Origin: Eopsaltria australis
Taxonomy: Eukaryota > Chordata > Aves > Passeriformes > Petroicidae
Direction of reading: 5' to 3'
NCBI GenBank assembly: GCA_034509425.1
Contig: JAVTVJ010001780.1
Coordinates: 18,988-82,987 of the forward strand
Length of the DNA stretch: 64,000 bases
In this document: positions 10,167-22,999 of the stretch, piece after piece
Layout: each line of letters starts with the position of its first letter
Position numbering within the stretch: position 1 is the first letter of the stretch
Translations under genes and position numbers: made by a program
The notes under the pieces: model-generated
Database searches by the model: none
What the model saw: only the letters and a program-made list of their open reading frames with translations
Told to the model about the DNA's origin: nothing

Positions 10167-11086
10167 TGTTAGAGTTTGGATTTAGCTTTTTTCCTCAGGA
10201 ATTTTTCTCCCATGGGTTGCTAAGAGACTAATGACTGAGCCTAATAGCTGAGTACTTAAGAGAACAAAGCACAAGGCTAGAGCCTTTCTCCTTGGCAGGG
10301 TGCGGCAGAATTGCCCTCATGGAAGCAGGGCCTGACAACCCGAGATTTTGGAGACTGAAAAGGCAAGGGTGGGGGGGGAGGTGGCTCTCTTGCTCGGGAC
10401 CCTCGGAGCTGCACGGCCGGAGCTGCTGTCTGCTGAACCCACGGCCCCTGAGAAGCCAGCACGGAGCTGCCGGTCTGTCTGCTGTGAGTCTTTTCCTCTC
10501 TGCCCCATCGGGAGCTGCCTGCCACCAGCCTGTCTCTCCCCCGCTCCTCCACGCTGCTCCGAGTATTTCGCTACATTGTAGCAGGGCTCCCCCTGCACGT
10601 CGGGACCTCTTACCGTCCCAGCTTGGTGTGTCTGGGGATCCTGCTGCGGCACCGACACCAGCTGCCCCCCCAAGGGTCTGTGGAACAAAGGCTCTCCTCC
10701 ATCCCTCCGTGCCTCGGGCAGCCGCCATTGCCGTGTGCTACCTGAGCTCACGCCAGAGCACCCCCTGCAGTCGCTGGGGAATCATCGCACCCAGAGCACC
10801 CCCTGCAGGCTGTGACTGGAACTGCACCAAAAGAGAAAGGTGCCTGAAGCCAAGCAGGCTTCCACTGGGTTTCTGGTTCTGTTTGTTGGTTAACACCATA
10901 GCTGTTGTTATTTGTTAGCTTTGTTTTAGATATTAGTAAAGAACTGTTATTCCTATTCCAATATCTTTGCCTGAGAGCCTCTTGATTTCAAATTTATAAT
11001 AATTCAGAGGGAGAAGGGTTACAGTTTTCCATTCCAAGGGAGGTTCCTGCCTTCCTTAACAGACACCTGTCTTTCAAACCAGGACA
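10167..11086 (+). repeat. 3' LTR of ERVL-2a, family A (920 bp)
   Basis: Starts TGTTAGAGTTTGG and ends AACCAGGACA. The boundaries agree with four other family A copies in the window. An AGTAAA polyadenylation-like signal lies near 10935. The region after 10400 is GC-rich. The right flank has no matching left flank because the element is truncated. Confidence 0.88.
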
Positions 11087-13803
11087 GCTACACAGAGAGA
11101 TAGGCATCTGGCTCCCTGGCTTGCTGCTTCTCTTTCTGCTGCTGTACTTCAGCAGTCGATGCTGAAGCCTCCCCGGCCCCCACATACTGTAGCTATAAGG
11201 TGACAGAGCCTTAGTCAATTCCTGCAACATTTTATTCTCCCCTTTAGCAGTCTCTGCTGATGAAGGTACTCTTTAGACTGCATTTTGAATTTAACACACA
11301 GTTATAGAGAAACCTGGGCCCTCAAAGCACAGACCTCTCTCTTCTATAGCCTTTTTTGCCCAAGTGCATGCACCTGATGTGCTTACAAAAAATGTACTTG
11401 CTGGCAAAATCGTCTTAAAATGGCTTAGCTCTGTTTTTGCTGCTTTCAGGCCAGCAGTAAGAAGAATCTAAGGCCATTTCACCCCTCTGCTGTAGGTATC
11501 AGTATCTCAAGTACTTGCATCCTGTGATGCCGTTAAAAGCTTCAGGAGATTAAAAGTGTGGGTTTTCTTGTTTGACTAACAAAGGAAGGTACTCCACAGT
11601 ATAATGGATTGCTCCTGAAAACTAATACTCCTAATAGTAGCAAACAGATGCACAGACCGGACTGTTTTATCCTTATTGAACTTGGGTACTTATTTTTTGT
11701 AAATTATGTATGGTCTCTGGAGCGAGTGTGATTTCAGATCACAGCAATTGGGGAACATCCTATTTTGTTTCTTATTCTTCTGTGGAATCACTCTGATGCC
11801 ACATGTGACTGACACAAAGAAAGCTTCCTCACCAAACTGGGAGCAGATCAGACCCCAGCACCTTCATAGATGAACGGTCATGGTGAGATCAAAAACACAA
11901 AGGAGAGCATAAAGAAGGTACAGAGCTTGGAAGTGAGGACAGATAACAGAAGGAAGAAGGGGCAGCAATGACTTTGTGGTGATTTCTACTTTGTTTACAG
12001 TATAGCAGTGTGGTAATCACCTGTATATCCACACCCAGATGCTAAAACAAGTGGTATAGATAAAAAAAGATGGTGCAAAAAAAAAGCAAGTTAGTAGAGT
12101 TAATACATAAACCACTAAAAATGCTTTTGACTGACTACTGTTCCTAGCCATTATATCTCATGCTGTATGCTTTTCCCTAAATGGTATTAAAAAAATCTCT
12201 TAGTACTGCTTCTCTCATCACCACCTACCAAAGGATTAGTAAAAGACAACTTACTTTGCGCCTTGGGTCTCAGAAACTGCAGTCTCTGCTCTGTGAGGAG
12301 AGCAGCACAACATTCTTCTCTTCTACCAGGATGAGAGCTCTGCTCCACCATCCACATCAAGATGCAAGCAGCAGACGTGGCCAACCAAGAAGTAAGGACA
12401 CTCATTTCTTTGTTGCAACAGTATACTGAAAGTGGAAGCAGGTGAGAAATTCATCATATCCAGCATTAGATCTTTTCATAATTCCAAGGAGAACATTTTA
12501 AATCCTAAGGCAGGAGGATCATCAAAGGCAGTCCAAGTTATGCCACAGTTTGTTTTGCAATATAGATATTAGCTCACTAGGCACTGATCCCAAACTCTTT
12601 ATCACTTCACTTTTGCCTTTGATAGCCATTAGTCAAGCATTACCTGGGGACAGATTCTCCTCCTGGTTACAGCACAGTAAACCCCTGAGCTCACAAGGTT
12701 ATTCCATATTTATACCCATAGAACTGAAAGGTAGGTCTCATTTTATTTTATTTCTGCAGCTGGAGGGAGCTGAGGTACTACATGGGAATAGCCTCGTAGA
12801 CAGGAGCAGCACAAGGCTGGGCTCACAGGCCTGCGTGGAGGGGAACGAGCTCTGACCCATCTGGGAAAGGAGCTGCTCCACATCCTCAGCCTGGGGAGCT
12901 TCCCAGGGGACAGGTCACTGTCACACCAGCGTGGTGAGGGCTCAGGTATCCATCCATTGCACTTGCCATTGCTCTCAGAGCCTTCCATCCTCAACATCAT
13001 CAGGGTGCAGCCTTCCTTATCAAATTATTTTAAGTAAAAGCCAGGGTTTGAGACAGAAGGTGCTTCTTGACATGTGAACTCTCAGCCCACAAGCAGAGTG
13101 AGAGCTACAAAAGATTCACAGGGTCCCTCCTCCCCCACAGTGTTAAAATGATTAATTAACAATTTCTAGAAAGCAATTCATAAAGGGAGAAAGGGCAGAT
13201 TTTCAAAACTATCAGCTTGTAAATGAAGTAGAGCCAATTCTCTGGCAAACCTTCTAACAAGGTTTCACATTATTTGTTTTATGCTTCCTAAAGATCTGTC
13301 CCTAGCCTAAATCTCAGTAGGAGGAGATGCCAGTGGAGTTTAATTACATTCCACCTATGAGAAACATTCAGGAAACAGGGGTCTGAAAAAAAACCCTACA
13401 ACTTGGTCTAAAAAGAAAAATAAAATTAAAAAACCCCAATAATTTGATTAAAGCAGTGATATGGATGTACTGTGTACCTCCCAACCACAGGTTTAAAACA
13501 TTATCTTCTTACAAGTCTCAAGGCAAGGAGCCAAATTGTCTTGTGAAGCAAACAGAATAGTTATACCATCAATTTAAAACACACATTCAGCATTCAGGCC
13601 TATGGCTTAAGTAAATAGTTATGAGATGTGGCATTTTAAAGGGTTTTGGTGCTTTGTTTTATTTTTTTTCTTTTATATGAACTAGACATGCCACATGCTG
13701 TGCTGAAAATCCTTGTGATTCAGGAAAGGTTTTATCTTAGAAATAAGCTATTGTTAGTGTTTCAAGGGATTAGCACATGGTTTGTGCTGTCCTGGCTGTG
13801 GTC

Positions 13804-13829
13804 TGTGTGTGTGTGTGTGTGTGTGTGTG
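13804..13829. repeat. (TG)13 microsatellite
   Basis: Thirteen uninterrupted TG units; likely length-polymorphic. Confidence 0.95.
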
Positions 13830-15006
13830 CACCCACCTCACAAACACCTGCCTGGCCCCCAGCAGATGCTAAGGCACATCTCACCCTGGCCAGGAGGGTG
13901 GGCAAGAGTTGAGGATGTGCACAGCAAAAGCAAAAGGGAGACTCACTGATGCACAGCCACAGCACGGGAACCTGCTGCCATCAGCACAAGTGTGAAGGAG
14001 ATGGAGAGAAAACTACAGGCAGCCTCTTCCAGGTATAATTCTTTAAACCTGGGAAACCCATCTAGCTGAAATATCTTTCTCTGCAGGTATAGGGCAAATG
14101 ACTCCTGTGCATTCAACTGGGACACCTGAACGGTGGACTAGGAAGTGGAGGAAAAATACTGCGATCAAAGCTTAGAGGAAAAACTAGGTATTGCCTCTGT
14201 TCCCCCTTCTGGTACCTCTAAATCACCCACCTCAGGGTTCTGTAACTGGCCATGATGAGACCCAACCTCAGCTCCCAGGAGGGACTGCAAAAGGAACAGT
14301 GAGCACCACTGGCTGCCTGGAGTCAGCACCATGTCCTGCTGTACACAACGGAGAGACTTGCCACTAAAGAAGCACTGAAATATTTAATCATTCGAAACAT
14401 TCAAGTGTGACAAAATTATCAATTAATCTAATTAAGAATATTGAGATAATAAGCATTGATGAAAAAATGTTCCACTCTAGTGCCTGCCATCAGGCAGTTG
14501 GGATTTATAATATCAGGCATTTAGAGAACTTATACCCTGAAGGATCTCAGTGCACTTTCAAAATGTGTGCCTCCACATCCACACAGTCCTGCTCCCCAAG
14601 GTGACTCGAACTACTCATGCATACCCAGCAAAGGTTCCCAATTAGGGGAAATTCAGATCATGATGACAGAAATGTGAGTATAAATGGCATGGCGAGCAGA
14701 GAAGCTGTGAAATTCCAGCTTTGGTGTCTGCAGGGCCAGGTCCTGAGGTCTCAGCCAACACAGCTCTATCACAGGCACACAGAAGGGCAGGCCCCAGGAA
14801 GGTGAGACAACAGTGCACAGAGCAGACGTGGGGAGGAAGATGGTCACAGATTTGACAAAAAGAACACTGCGCCAGTGTTTTATGTACTAGGATTTTTCAG
14901 CAATTTAGGTCAGGAAGTGAACTGGTGTCAGGTGACTGGCACTACAGATGGATCTTTAAGCAGCCAACATGTAAATGGGTTTTGGCAAAGATACCGCAAC
15001 TAACAG

Positions 15007-15008
<2 letters not shown>

Positions 15009-15037
<29 letters not shown>
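15009..15037. repeat. Homopolymer of 29 T
   Basis: Could be the poly(A) tail of a minus-strand retrocopy, but the sequence to its right resembles nothing I recognise and no target duplication is evident. Confidence 0.8.
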
Positions 15038-15859
15038 GGTGAGAAATGCCATTTTTAGGTACAGTCAGAGAAATGTTGCCTTCTGCCTGCTACGAGCAGG
15101 TGTATAGATGTCGACAGTGAGTTCCAGTGAGTTCAGGCAAGTGCCAGGTACTGGAGAATTGTCACCGGGTATGTGAGCTGCCTCACACCATCTCCAAGCT
15201 TTTGCAGGAGGCAGGTTTTATTTCCTGCTGAGGTTTCCAACGAGCCTCTTCTCCAGCAGGCCCTGTCTGTGGGCTCAACAGCCCAGCACAGACTGATTTT
15301 TATTTCATCTTCATTTCTGAGTTAAGCCATCTCCACCAGGCCAGCTCCTAAGCGAGGGGAACAGTGGGTCCCTGTGAGTCACCTGAGGAGCTGCCCATGA
15401 GACAGGTACAGCTAATCTGGAATGACGCCTGGTAACTGCAACATTTAATTTCAGGCGCAAGGCACCAATTTCCCAGTCACTTTGTAGCTACACTCTGTTA
15501 CCATAACAGGTTCTCTGCACAATTATCACAACACTTAGTAAGTTATTCATTTCCAAGAGAGCTAAGAAGCCTTGTAAATTATTTTCACTTTAAAGAAAGC
15601 GGACATAGTCTCCTCTGGAGGAAGTAAATAGCAAAGTTTCTCACCCATATTTTGTTTATTATTAATGTTTGACAAATAATATTATCTCATCATTAATATT
15701 AGAATGCCTTTACTTCAAAAGAAAAATGTAATAAGCAGGCAAGAATTTAAAACCCAGGTGCATGTGCCTTTGTGGCAATAGCGTGCATCAGGCACGGGCA
15801 GTTTGAATATTTTATACTTCATAATTTTTTTCTTAAATAATTAACTACCTTTAACTAGT

Positions 15860-16399
15860 TGTGGTAGTTTGAAAGCAAATCAGTGAGAGGCTCAAAGTCA
15901 GAACTACAATTTAATAGGAAAAATGTAATAATACAAAAAAACCACTGACAGAGTCAGAATACAACCTGACACCCTGTTGGTCAGGGTGTTGGTAGTAGTC
16001 CACTTAGAAGGTGGTTGCAGTCCTCTGGGAGTGATAGATGTGATTCTGTTGAAGCAATGATCCTGTGAAAGGTGTAGCTCTCCTCTGAAGGTCCCGTGGT
16101 GGTGTCAAAGGATCTGGTCTTCCTCGGGGAATCCCGTGGGAAAAGCTGCCTGTGGTGCTTCAAATCTCAGTTTATATGCAGATCGGGATACATTGGTTCC
16201 TCCCCCTGGGCGGGGCATCTCACAATGGGATGATGAGCTACTATCTGCAATGTTGGGGGTGAGTAAAGTGCTCCATCCGGCCCCAACGACCGGCTCATTA
16301 GCAAACCATTTTGCAGCCATCAGGAACACTGCTCCGCCCGGCCCCAACATCCCATGAAGATGGTGATAGAATACATACCATTGTAACTAACCTAAGACA
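15860..16399 (-). repeat. Solo LTR, family C (540 bp)
   Basis: On the minus strand it starts TGTCTTAGG and ends ACTACCACA, with a TATAAA promoter box near 16175. Perfect 5-bp target duplication: CTAGT at 15855-15859 and 16400-16404. A second copy lies at 40161-40713. Five-base duplications fit an ERVL-class integrase. Confidence 0.9.
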
Positions 16400-19300
16400 C
16401 TAGTGATTGTTCACTGCTGTGGGTTTAACTGTCTATTAGCAGCTCTGAGCTTTCCTTTGGTGGTTCTGCTTCTCCCTGCTTTTAATCCAGGCTGAATACA
16501 AGCCCTGCTTGACTTCTCAGTTAGAGATCTGTTTCCTGCCTCACTCTGTAACGGATGTAAACTCTTTCTCTACAGCTTTGCCCCCTGCAGTAGCCTCAAA
16601 CAGCTCCAGTTAGGATCTCCAGTGTTCACTGGCTGGACCAGCATCCAGTCTAGTATCTCTTAGCACAGTGGAGAAACCTGCTCACTCTGGCCGGTGATGT
16701 GGGCTTATTTGATTCTCTGTTTGCCTCTTGCAGTCCAGAAATGAAGGGTTAAAACCCCATATGTTGGTTTGATTACTGCATAGCTGACAGAAATGCAGAG
16801 CTGGACGAGGAGACAAGATGTACTGAACCACTAAAGAGTTGTACCCTTTCAACAACACATTGAATTAAACATTTTCTCCCCATCACTGGCTTGGAAAAGA
16901 AAGTTCTCCCAAAAGCTTTTTTTAACAAAAATGTACTACCAAAAATGACCTGGTCTATAATTATCATATTACAGCATAGTCCAGCGTTCAAGGATATACA
17001 AGTATACATATATTCAGATGCCTAAAGATGCATAAAGGGCTTTATAGCATTTGCCAATGCACTCACTGCTTAGAATTTGCATATCTGCATGTGTACAGCA
17101 AGGGTCTCATGGCTACCACATTTCTCTGCAAAGTCTGAGCCTAAGTGGGATTAAAATTATCACTTCCTTAACTTGAAATGCTAAAAATGCAAAAGGCAGT
17201 ATTCAGATTTCTATTCAGTTTCAAGCAACCACTATGTCAATTAGCTTTGACTTGATACAAGATCTGGTAACAATGTTTTCCTACAAAACAAAACCTTAAC
17301 CTCCAACTTGAGGCAACACTTCCCATCTAATTTCTCTTTGTGCATTTATAGAACTATAGAAACAGAGAATAAATACATTGACAAAAAGATCTAACAACAC
17401 TTAGAAACACTTAACTGCAACAACTACAACACTTGAAACAAGGGCACACTGAGCAAAACCAGGTCTGTAAGATAAGCTCAGTAAGATTTCACACTCGTAG
17501 AAAATTGCTTTTAGAATGCTCTATCCAATTCTAATACCCACATTTTTCCAAAGTATGTTAAAAACCTACAGGAGAACCTCTGAAAGCAGACACACATGCT
17601 GTCCAATTTCTAAAAAAATTTAAATAAATTAAAAAAAAAATTATTTTAGGAATGCACAGTTTTAATACAAGAAACACTAACAGGTTTACAGGTGATATCC
17701 TAATCTTTATTTAGGAGAAGGATAATTAACTTAAGAGAAGAGATTAAACAAAACTATGGTAAATTCAGCAGAAATTTTTGCCAGAAAGATTAGGGTAGAA
17801 GTAGGAAGGCATGACATATTCCCAGCTATTTTTATGCAGGATGTCAGGACTGGTGGTGAGATGAACCCATATGGCAGCAATGGGGACCAAAACGGAGCCC
17901 AGTTCAAAAGGTCACCAAACATTAAGTTCACATCTGAATGTTGTGGCCTGGATCTATCTATGGTTTTTCTTGTAAAATCAGAGCTAGGAAAGAAAGCAGG
18001 ATGTTCGCTTTGCACCAAGTCTCTGTGTCCTTGCACTGTTCTCTCATTTAAGTGCACTGCTAAGGCTCCACTGATAAAAGATTGATTTAAAACACCATTC
18101 CACAACCTAAGCAAATAGTGAGCCTGGCTAATGTTACATATCATATCCTCTTGTCATTTACTGCTACTCTGTGTGTTTACTGTGCCTCTCACTCCCCCTC
18201 AGTACCAGCCTGAATTTGCAGCAGAGCAGCTGCTCCTCTGGGGTTGATGGCACTACTACAACCCGAAGTCCAGCAACAGCAGCCTCTTGACTGATTATAA
18301 AAGCACAGGCCTGCTCTCAGGCTCTGAACCAAAACAACCTCCTCCCACGGCTTTGGGTCAAGTCTTTGCAGACTTCCTAAATGACAGGCACCTCTATGTC
18401 ACAAGGTGAACCTTACCTCTGGTAAGATCCGAAATTTAATCACATTGTCTGCATTCCTCTATCAAGGTTCATACTTCAGTCCAACAGAGGTTATGAAAGT
18501 AGGTGGTGTGAACAAAAAAAGATTCAAAAAATTGTTCTCACTCCATCTTTAACTTCTATAAGAAAAGCTATTATTTTGCATGGATTACTCCTCTTATATC
18601 AGATTCAGTATACAGCATGATGAAAACACCCATGTTCTCCCCATTAGTACAGGAGGAAAACTTAATGGAGTGTGTTATGTTTTGCTTTGTCTGTCTCTCA
18701 TCATTTTTTGAATTACTGGTTTTGCTTCGTGCTCCTAGCCAACATGAGTCTTGCTCCTTTCCTTTAAATAACTGGACTGTGAGAACACAGGGATGTGTCT
18801 TTGGAGCCTGATTCTCAGTTTCACTAAAGTCCTACCAGGGCAGCAGAAACAGGCCTTACCCACAGCTCCAAGCCCTTGTTTGTTAATGTAACAGCAAAAA
18901 TGAGGTGATGATAATCCTGCTGCAGATGAAGGGTGAGGCTGATGTTCACACACCTCCATGGTCCGTTCCCATTACAGGAACAGGAAAGAGGGCATAAATG
19001 TAAACTGAGAATCTGGCTTTGCAGATTCAGTTTGTAGGATTTATATGTTTAATTAGAGCAAAAGGTAGAAACCTCCACAGTCTTATGAAATCAATATGTT
19101 AAACAAGGTTTTGCCCAACATTTCTAGAACACCAGAACTTGCAACAATGGAGCAAGAACAATGAAAAAGATTACTGAAGCATTTTTTTTGCTTGTTCTTC
19201 TTGGGATCCTTCATTTTCAAGTCAGGAAAGACATTTGATGCCATCTAATTAAAACAACTGGGACGGTTTGGACTTGTTTTGTTTTGTTTTGTTTAAACAG

Positions 19301-22300
19301 ATACACTAATTAATACAATGAAGTCCTGTGTCCTTGGTTGTACACAAGATTAGACTGCACAATAACAAATTCCTTAACTTAAAATGTATCATTTAATGAA
19401 TTTGTAAACAATACCTCTTTTTCCCCCACTGCAGAGTGAAGAAGAATGTGCTTTGTAGGGACTACTCAAAACACTCTTGAAAACAGTTTGCATTTTTGTC
19501 CTTGTGTAGGGTGATGCATGTACATCCTTCAATTTGTGCACACCAGTAGATCTGTTGACTTTTGTGTTTTGGATCTCTGATGAAAATCACTGTATTTTCA
19601 CTTAAATCCATGGGGGAAACACCAGATGATCTTGCAAAGGATTTCTTGTGGGATGTAAGTTAACCAGAACATGCTCTGTGAGTTCTCTATTTCCCATGCC
19701 AAAACTTCTAAATTTTCTGTGCCTCCTGAAGAAACAGGACCATTAACATGACAAGACTTGTAGGTACTTTTAGAGGTTAGTATTTATGTATAATTTGGAT
19801 GTTATCAAATGAAAAGTGCTAAAATAACCTAGACTATTTAGAAAAGATAGAGTATCTTTGCTCCTGCTGTCAGAAGTCTGCTGTGCTAAAGTGGCACCAG
19901 GTTACCAAACCTAAAGAAAAGAAAATCAGTTTTGTGACAGTTACTGTTCGGGTTAAACATTGTTGCAACCTGTAGGTAAAGCAATCACTTCATTCTGTAA
20001 TGGAGCTTATCTGCTTGTTGTATTTATCCAGAGGGACAGGTCAGGAGGATTACGGCCCCTGTGCAAAGTCACAGGCAATGGTTGCCGTGCAAAATGACCA
20101 GCAGGGTTTTGTGCATGGCACCTGTGGACAGAGTGGTCGGTCAAGGTAGTGCTCTGCACAGAGCTGTGTGTTCAGGGAAGAAGGAAAACAATCATAAAAG
20201 GAAAACAAAGGAGACAAGAAGCACCAGGTGCTGTCTGAGTACAGCAAACACGGTTTGGTGAGGGACTGCCACGGTCCACGCTGCTCCATGGAGCTGTGTG
20301 TGCAGGAGCCACATCCTGCTGCTCAGTTCCTGCTGGGATGGGAAAAAGGAGAGTGTGCACAGTCCTTGTAAATAAGTAGGGTCACTTCAAAACTATTTGG
20401 CTCTAAGCCAAACAACCCAAAGGCCTGAAATTTCAACCAGCAGCTCAGCTCACAACAGGTGAGCAATGTAAACATCCAGGAAATTAAGACGTGGTACAAA
20501 ATCTGACAAATGTTGGCATCTTTCTCAGCTGACAATGTGGCCACATCCACAGAGGTGCATCTTTCAGTATAGGAGTTCAAACACTCCTTTGGCAAGGGAT
20601 CAAAAACTCCCAGTTTGCACCCAGATGGTGCATTTTGTCTCATGTTGAGCTTGCTCAAGCAGCAGGCAGTATTTTAGGTAACTACTACTACTTCTTGCTC
20701 CTTAGCTCTCCATAGGAAATTGCTGGTAGTCATGGCTTTTTTATTACAGAAGGTATCAAACACATACAAAAGTTGTAAAATAACAAGCCATTGGGGGAAA
20801 ATCCCACAACACAACCTATGACACTATCTGAAGACACCCATGCAACTGGTGTCAAGCTGTGCCACTTAAAGCATATTTTCAGCACCTCCCTAAGACAGCC
20901 TGGCAGTGCATATTTGTGAATTTATCACAGGCAGGGAGTAAAATGATTTTAAACACCATCTTATTTCCCCAGTGAATGCTCCTCCCAGCAGGGATCTCCA
21001 CTGGCTGGTTTCTACCAGGCAGGTCGAGCAAGATCACTTCTAATTAATAACTTCTCCCACAACTTGATTTCCTTGCCCTAAAGCCTGGTGACATGTATCT
21101 AAACACTTGGATGCCAGCACCACAAAGTACCCACAGCTCAAAGCAAAATATGCTGGAGCAGGATGTGACGCCCTGGGCCACCCCAGGGGTCTAGCAGAAA
21201 GCCAGCCTTGGGGTCAACACATTCAGAGACTTTGGTGGTGAAATCCAAGAAGTTTGAACATTTCTGGAACATCCATCACAAGCAAAGCTTGGTTGTGAAG
21301 ATGTACTTTTCTAGGGTGGAAGGGAAGAGCACAAAGCTGGGAGAGTGCCATAATTCAATGAACTGCAAAAGAGTAGCTGGGCCCTCCTCCTTAGAAAAAC
21401 AGCGGAAAAACTCACCTTTGGGTGAAGGGGCATTCATGCAGCCTTCAAAATGTGCAGTGAAATTCAAGTAACCCCTGGTGACTACTCCCCCCTCTTTCCT
21501 GATGCTGAAACAACATCAGAGCTATCTGCTAGTGGTACTTAAATGCTTGTGTTTTTCACATTAGAGAGGCAGGAGTTTTGGACCTCCTGATTCCTATACT
21601 TACATACCTTTGGAAATTAGCATAAACATCTCAGCTGGCTACCAGTGTGATTAAGATATGCCTCCACTTTGCAATTTTTTCTTTGAAACAAAGCAAAGGC
21701 TTTCATTTGTTAAGTGAAAATTCCCTGGTGGAAACTCCTCTCTCTTTCCCTCCCATTTCTGACCCCATATTGGGCACTTCATTCTAATTTTGGTTTGAGG
21801 TTTTAGAAGCTGAAGGCTGCTTCTGAAGATCACTGAGGGAAAAGAAATCACTGGGAGGAATGCTACACTTTGAACTGAACGTCTCTAGCACAATGCACAT
21901 TGGAAAAAGAAAGCACTAAGAACATTTCCCAATCAATGTAGCTGTATTTTTCACAACCAGTTGCAAGAAATGGAAACCTATAGCAAATAATGCTGCTTTG
22001 TACAAGTCCAATTATCCTGAATGATAAATTGCCTAATTATTTCAGCTCTAGAATCTTTCCCAAGTTCTTTATCCTTTTCTTTGTAGTCACTGTCTGTGGA
22101 ACAAGAGCATTTGACTGTTACTAATTAACAAGAGAGAAAGACGCAGGACTTTTAGTAAATTCACTTCTGTTTAAATCCCTCTTACATTTATTTTTCCCCA
22201 CCAAAGGGGAAAAAAAAAAATTTATTTAAAAGCTGCTCTGATGGAGGAAATTTTTCTCCATGACTACTCTATGATATTAAAACAGTCAGCTTTTGTTTTT

Positions 22301-22999
22301 TACGCTGTCTAGAATGGCAAAAGATTAAAGGCACAGCAAGATTAGATTAACACCTTGAAATTATCTGTAAAGTTCTCTACTTATCAGGCTATTAAATCTA
22401 AATTCATGACTGCACAAAATCATCTTCCTATTGTATCCTGAGTGCACATGAACTTGATGAAACAAGTTCCAAAAAGCAAGAGCTTTTATAAGTGTTTTGT
22501 TCCAGTTCACAATGCAATGACTTTCTGACATCTTGTTTCTTCCTTTTTCCTTCATTTAGATCAACAGCAGCAAGGGATTGTGTATAACAGCTCCATGGTC
22601 AGAACTTTTTCACTTCTAGATTTTCTCCTTTAAATTTAAAGTGTAGCTAGGAGTATTGAAAAAGATATTAAAGTTTATTCAAAATCTCTATTGAACCAGA
22701 AGATGAAAATCATGTATTGTATTCTATCTTTAAACCTGATGGTACGTAAAGCATTAAAAAACAAACAAAAAACCCAAACCTTCTTTTCACTCCTGCTTAT
22801 TAAGAGACTTTTCTGAAACCCATTTTTTAAGATGTGTGTAAAAGCAAAATGTTTTACATATAAAATAATACTAATATTTTGCTGAATTCTGAAAGCACAG
22901 TTTCCATACAGGTGGAAAACTTTGAGTCAACAGGGTTAAGGAGTGAATTGCTTGCATTACATGCTTTAATGTGCTGTGCTTCACTAACAGCCAGGGAGG
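16400..22999. other. Unique sequence, no recognised gene
   Basis: About 6.6 kb of AT-rich sequence with short homopolymers and a TTTTG-type repeat near 19274-19293. No gene, RNA or mobile element is recognisable. Confidence 0.6.

Larger units (their letters stand above)
5614..11086 (+). mobile_element. ERVL-2a: 5'-truncated ERVL-class element
   Basis: A plus-strand element related to, but distinct from, ERVL-1. It begins abruptly inside gag at the outer edge of the ERVL-1 LTR and has no 5' LTR in the window. Gag (to 6880) and pol (6881-10027) are broken by several stops and frameshifts, and a polypurine tract leads into a family A LTR. There is no env and no dUTPase after integrase. A second copy, ERVL-2b, lies at 39580-44203. 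The two share no disabling lesion and have different right flanks, so they are separate insertions and not a segmental duplication. Confidence 0.88.
11087..15859. other. Unique sequence, no recognised gene
   Basis: About 4.8 kb of AT-rich sequence with only short unconvincing open frames. It holds a (TG)13 microsatellite (13804-13829) and a run of 29 T (15009-15037). I see no exon, RNA gene or mobile element that I can name. Confidence 0.6.

Noticed and set aside
5614..11086. ERVL-2a and ERVL-2b as a segmental duplication
   Set aside because: They share no lesion and have different sequence after the 3' LTR; two insertions are the simpler reading.
13804..13829. TG tract as a regulatory Z-DNA element
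   Set aside because: It is an ordinary dinucleotide microsatellite with no gene nearby to regulate.
15009..15037. Poly-T run as the tail of a processed pseudogene
   Set aside because: No recognisable coding sequence lies next to it and no target duplication was found.
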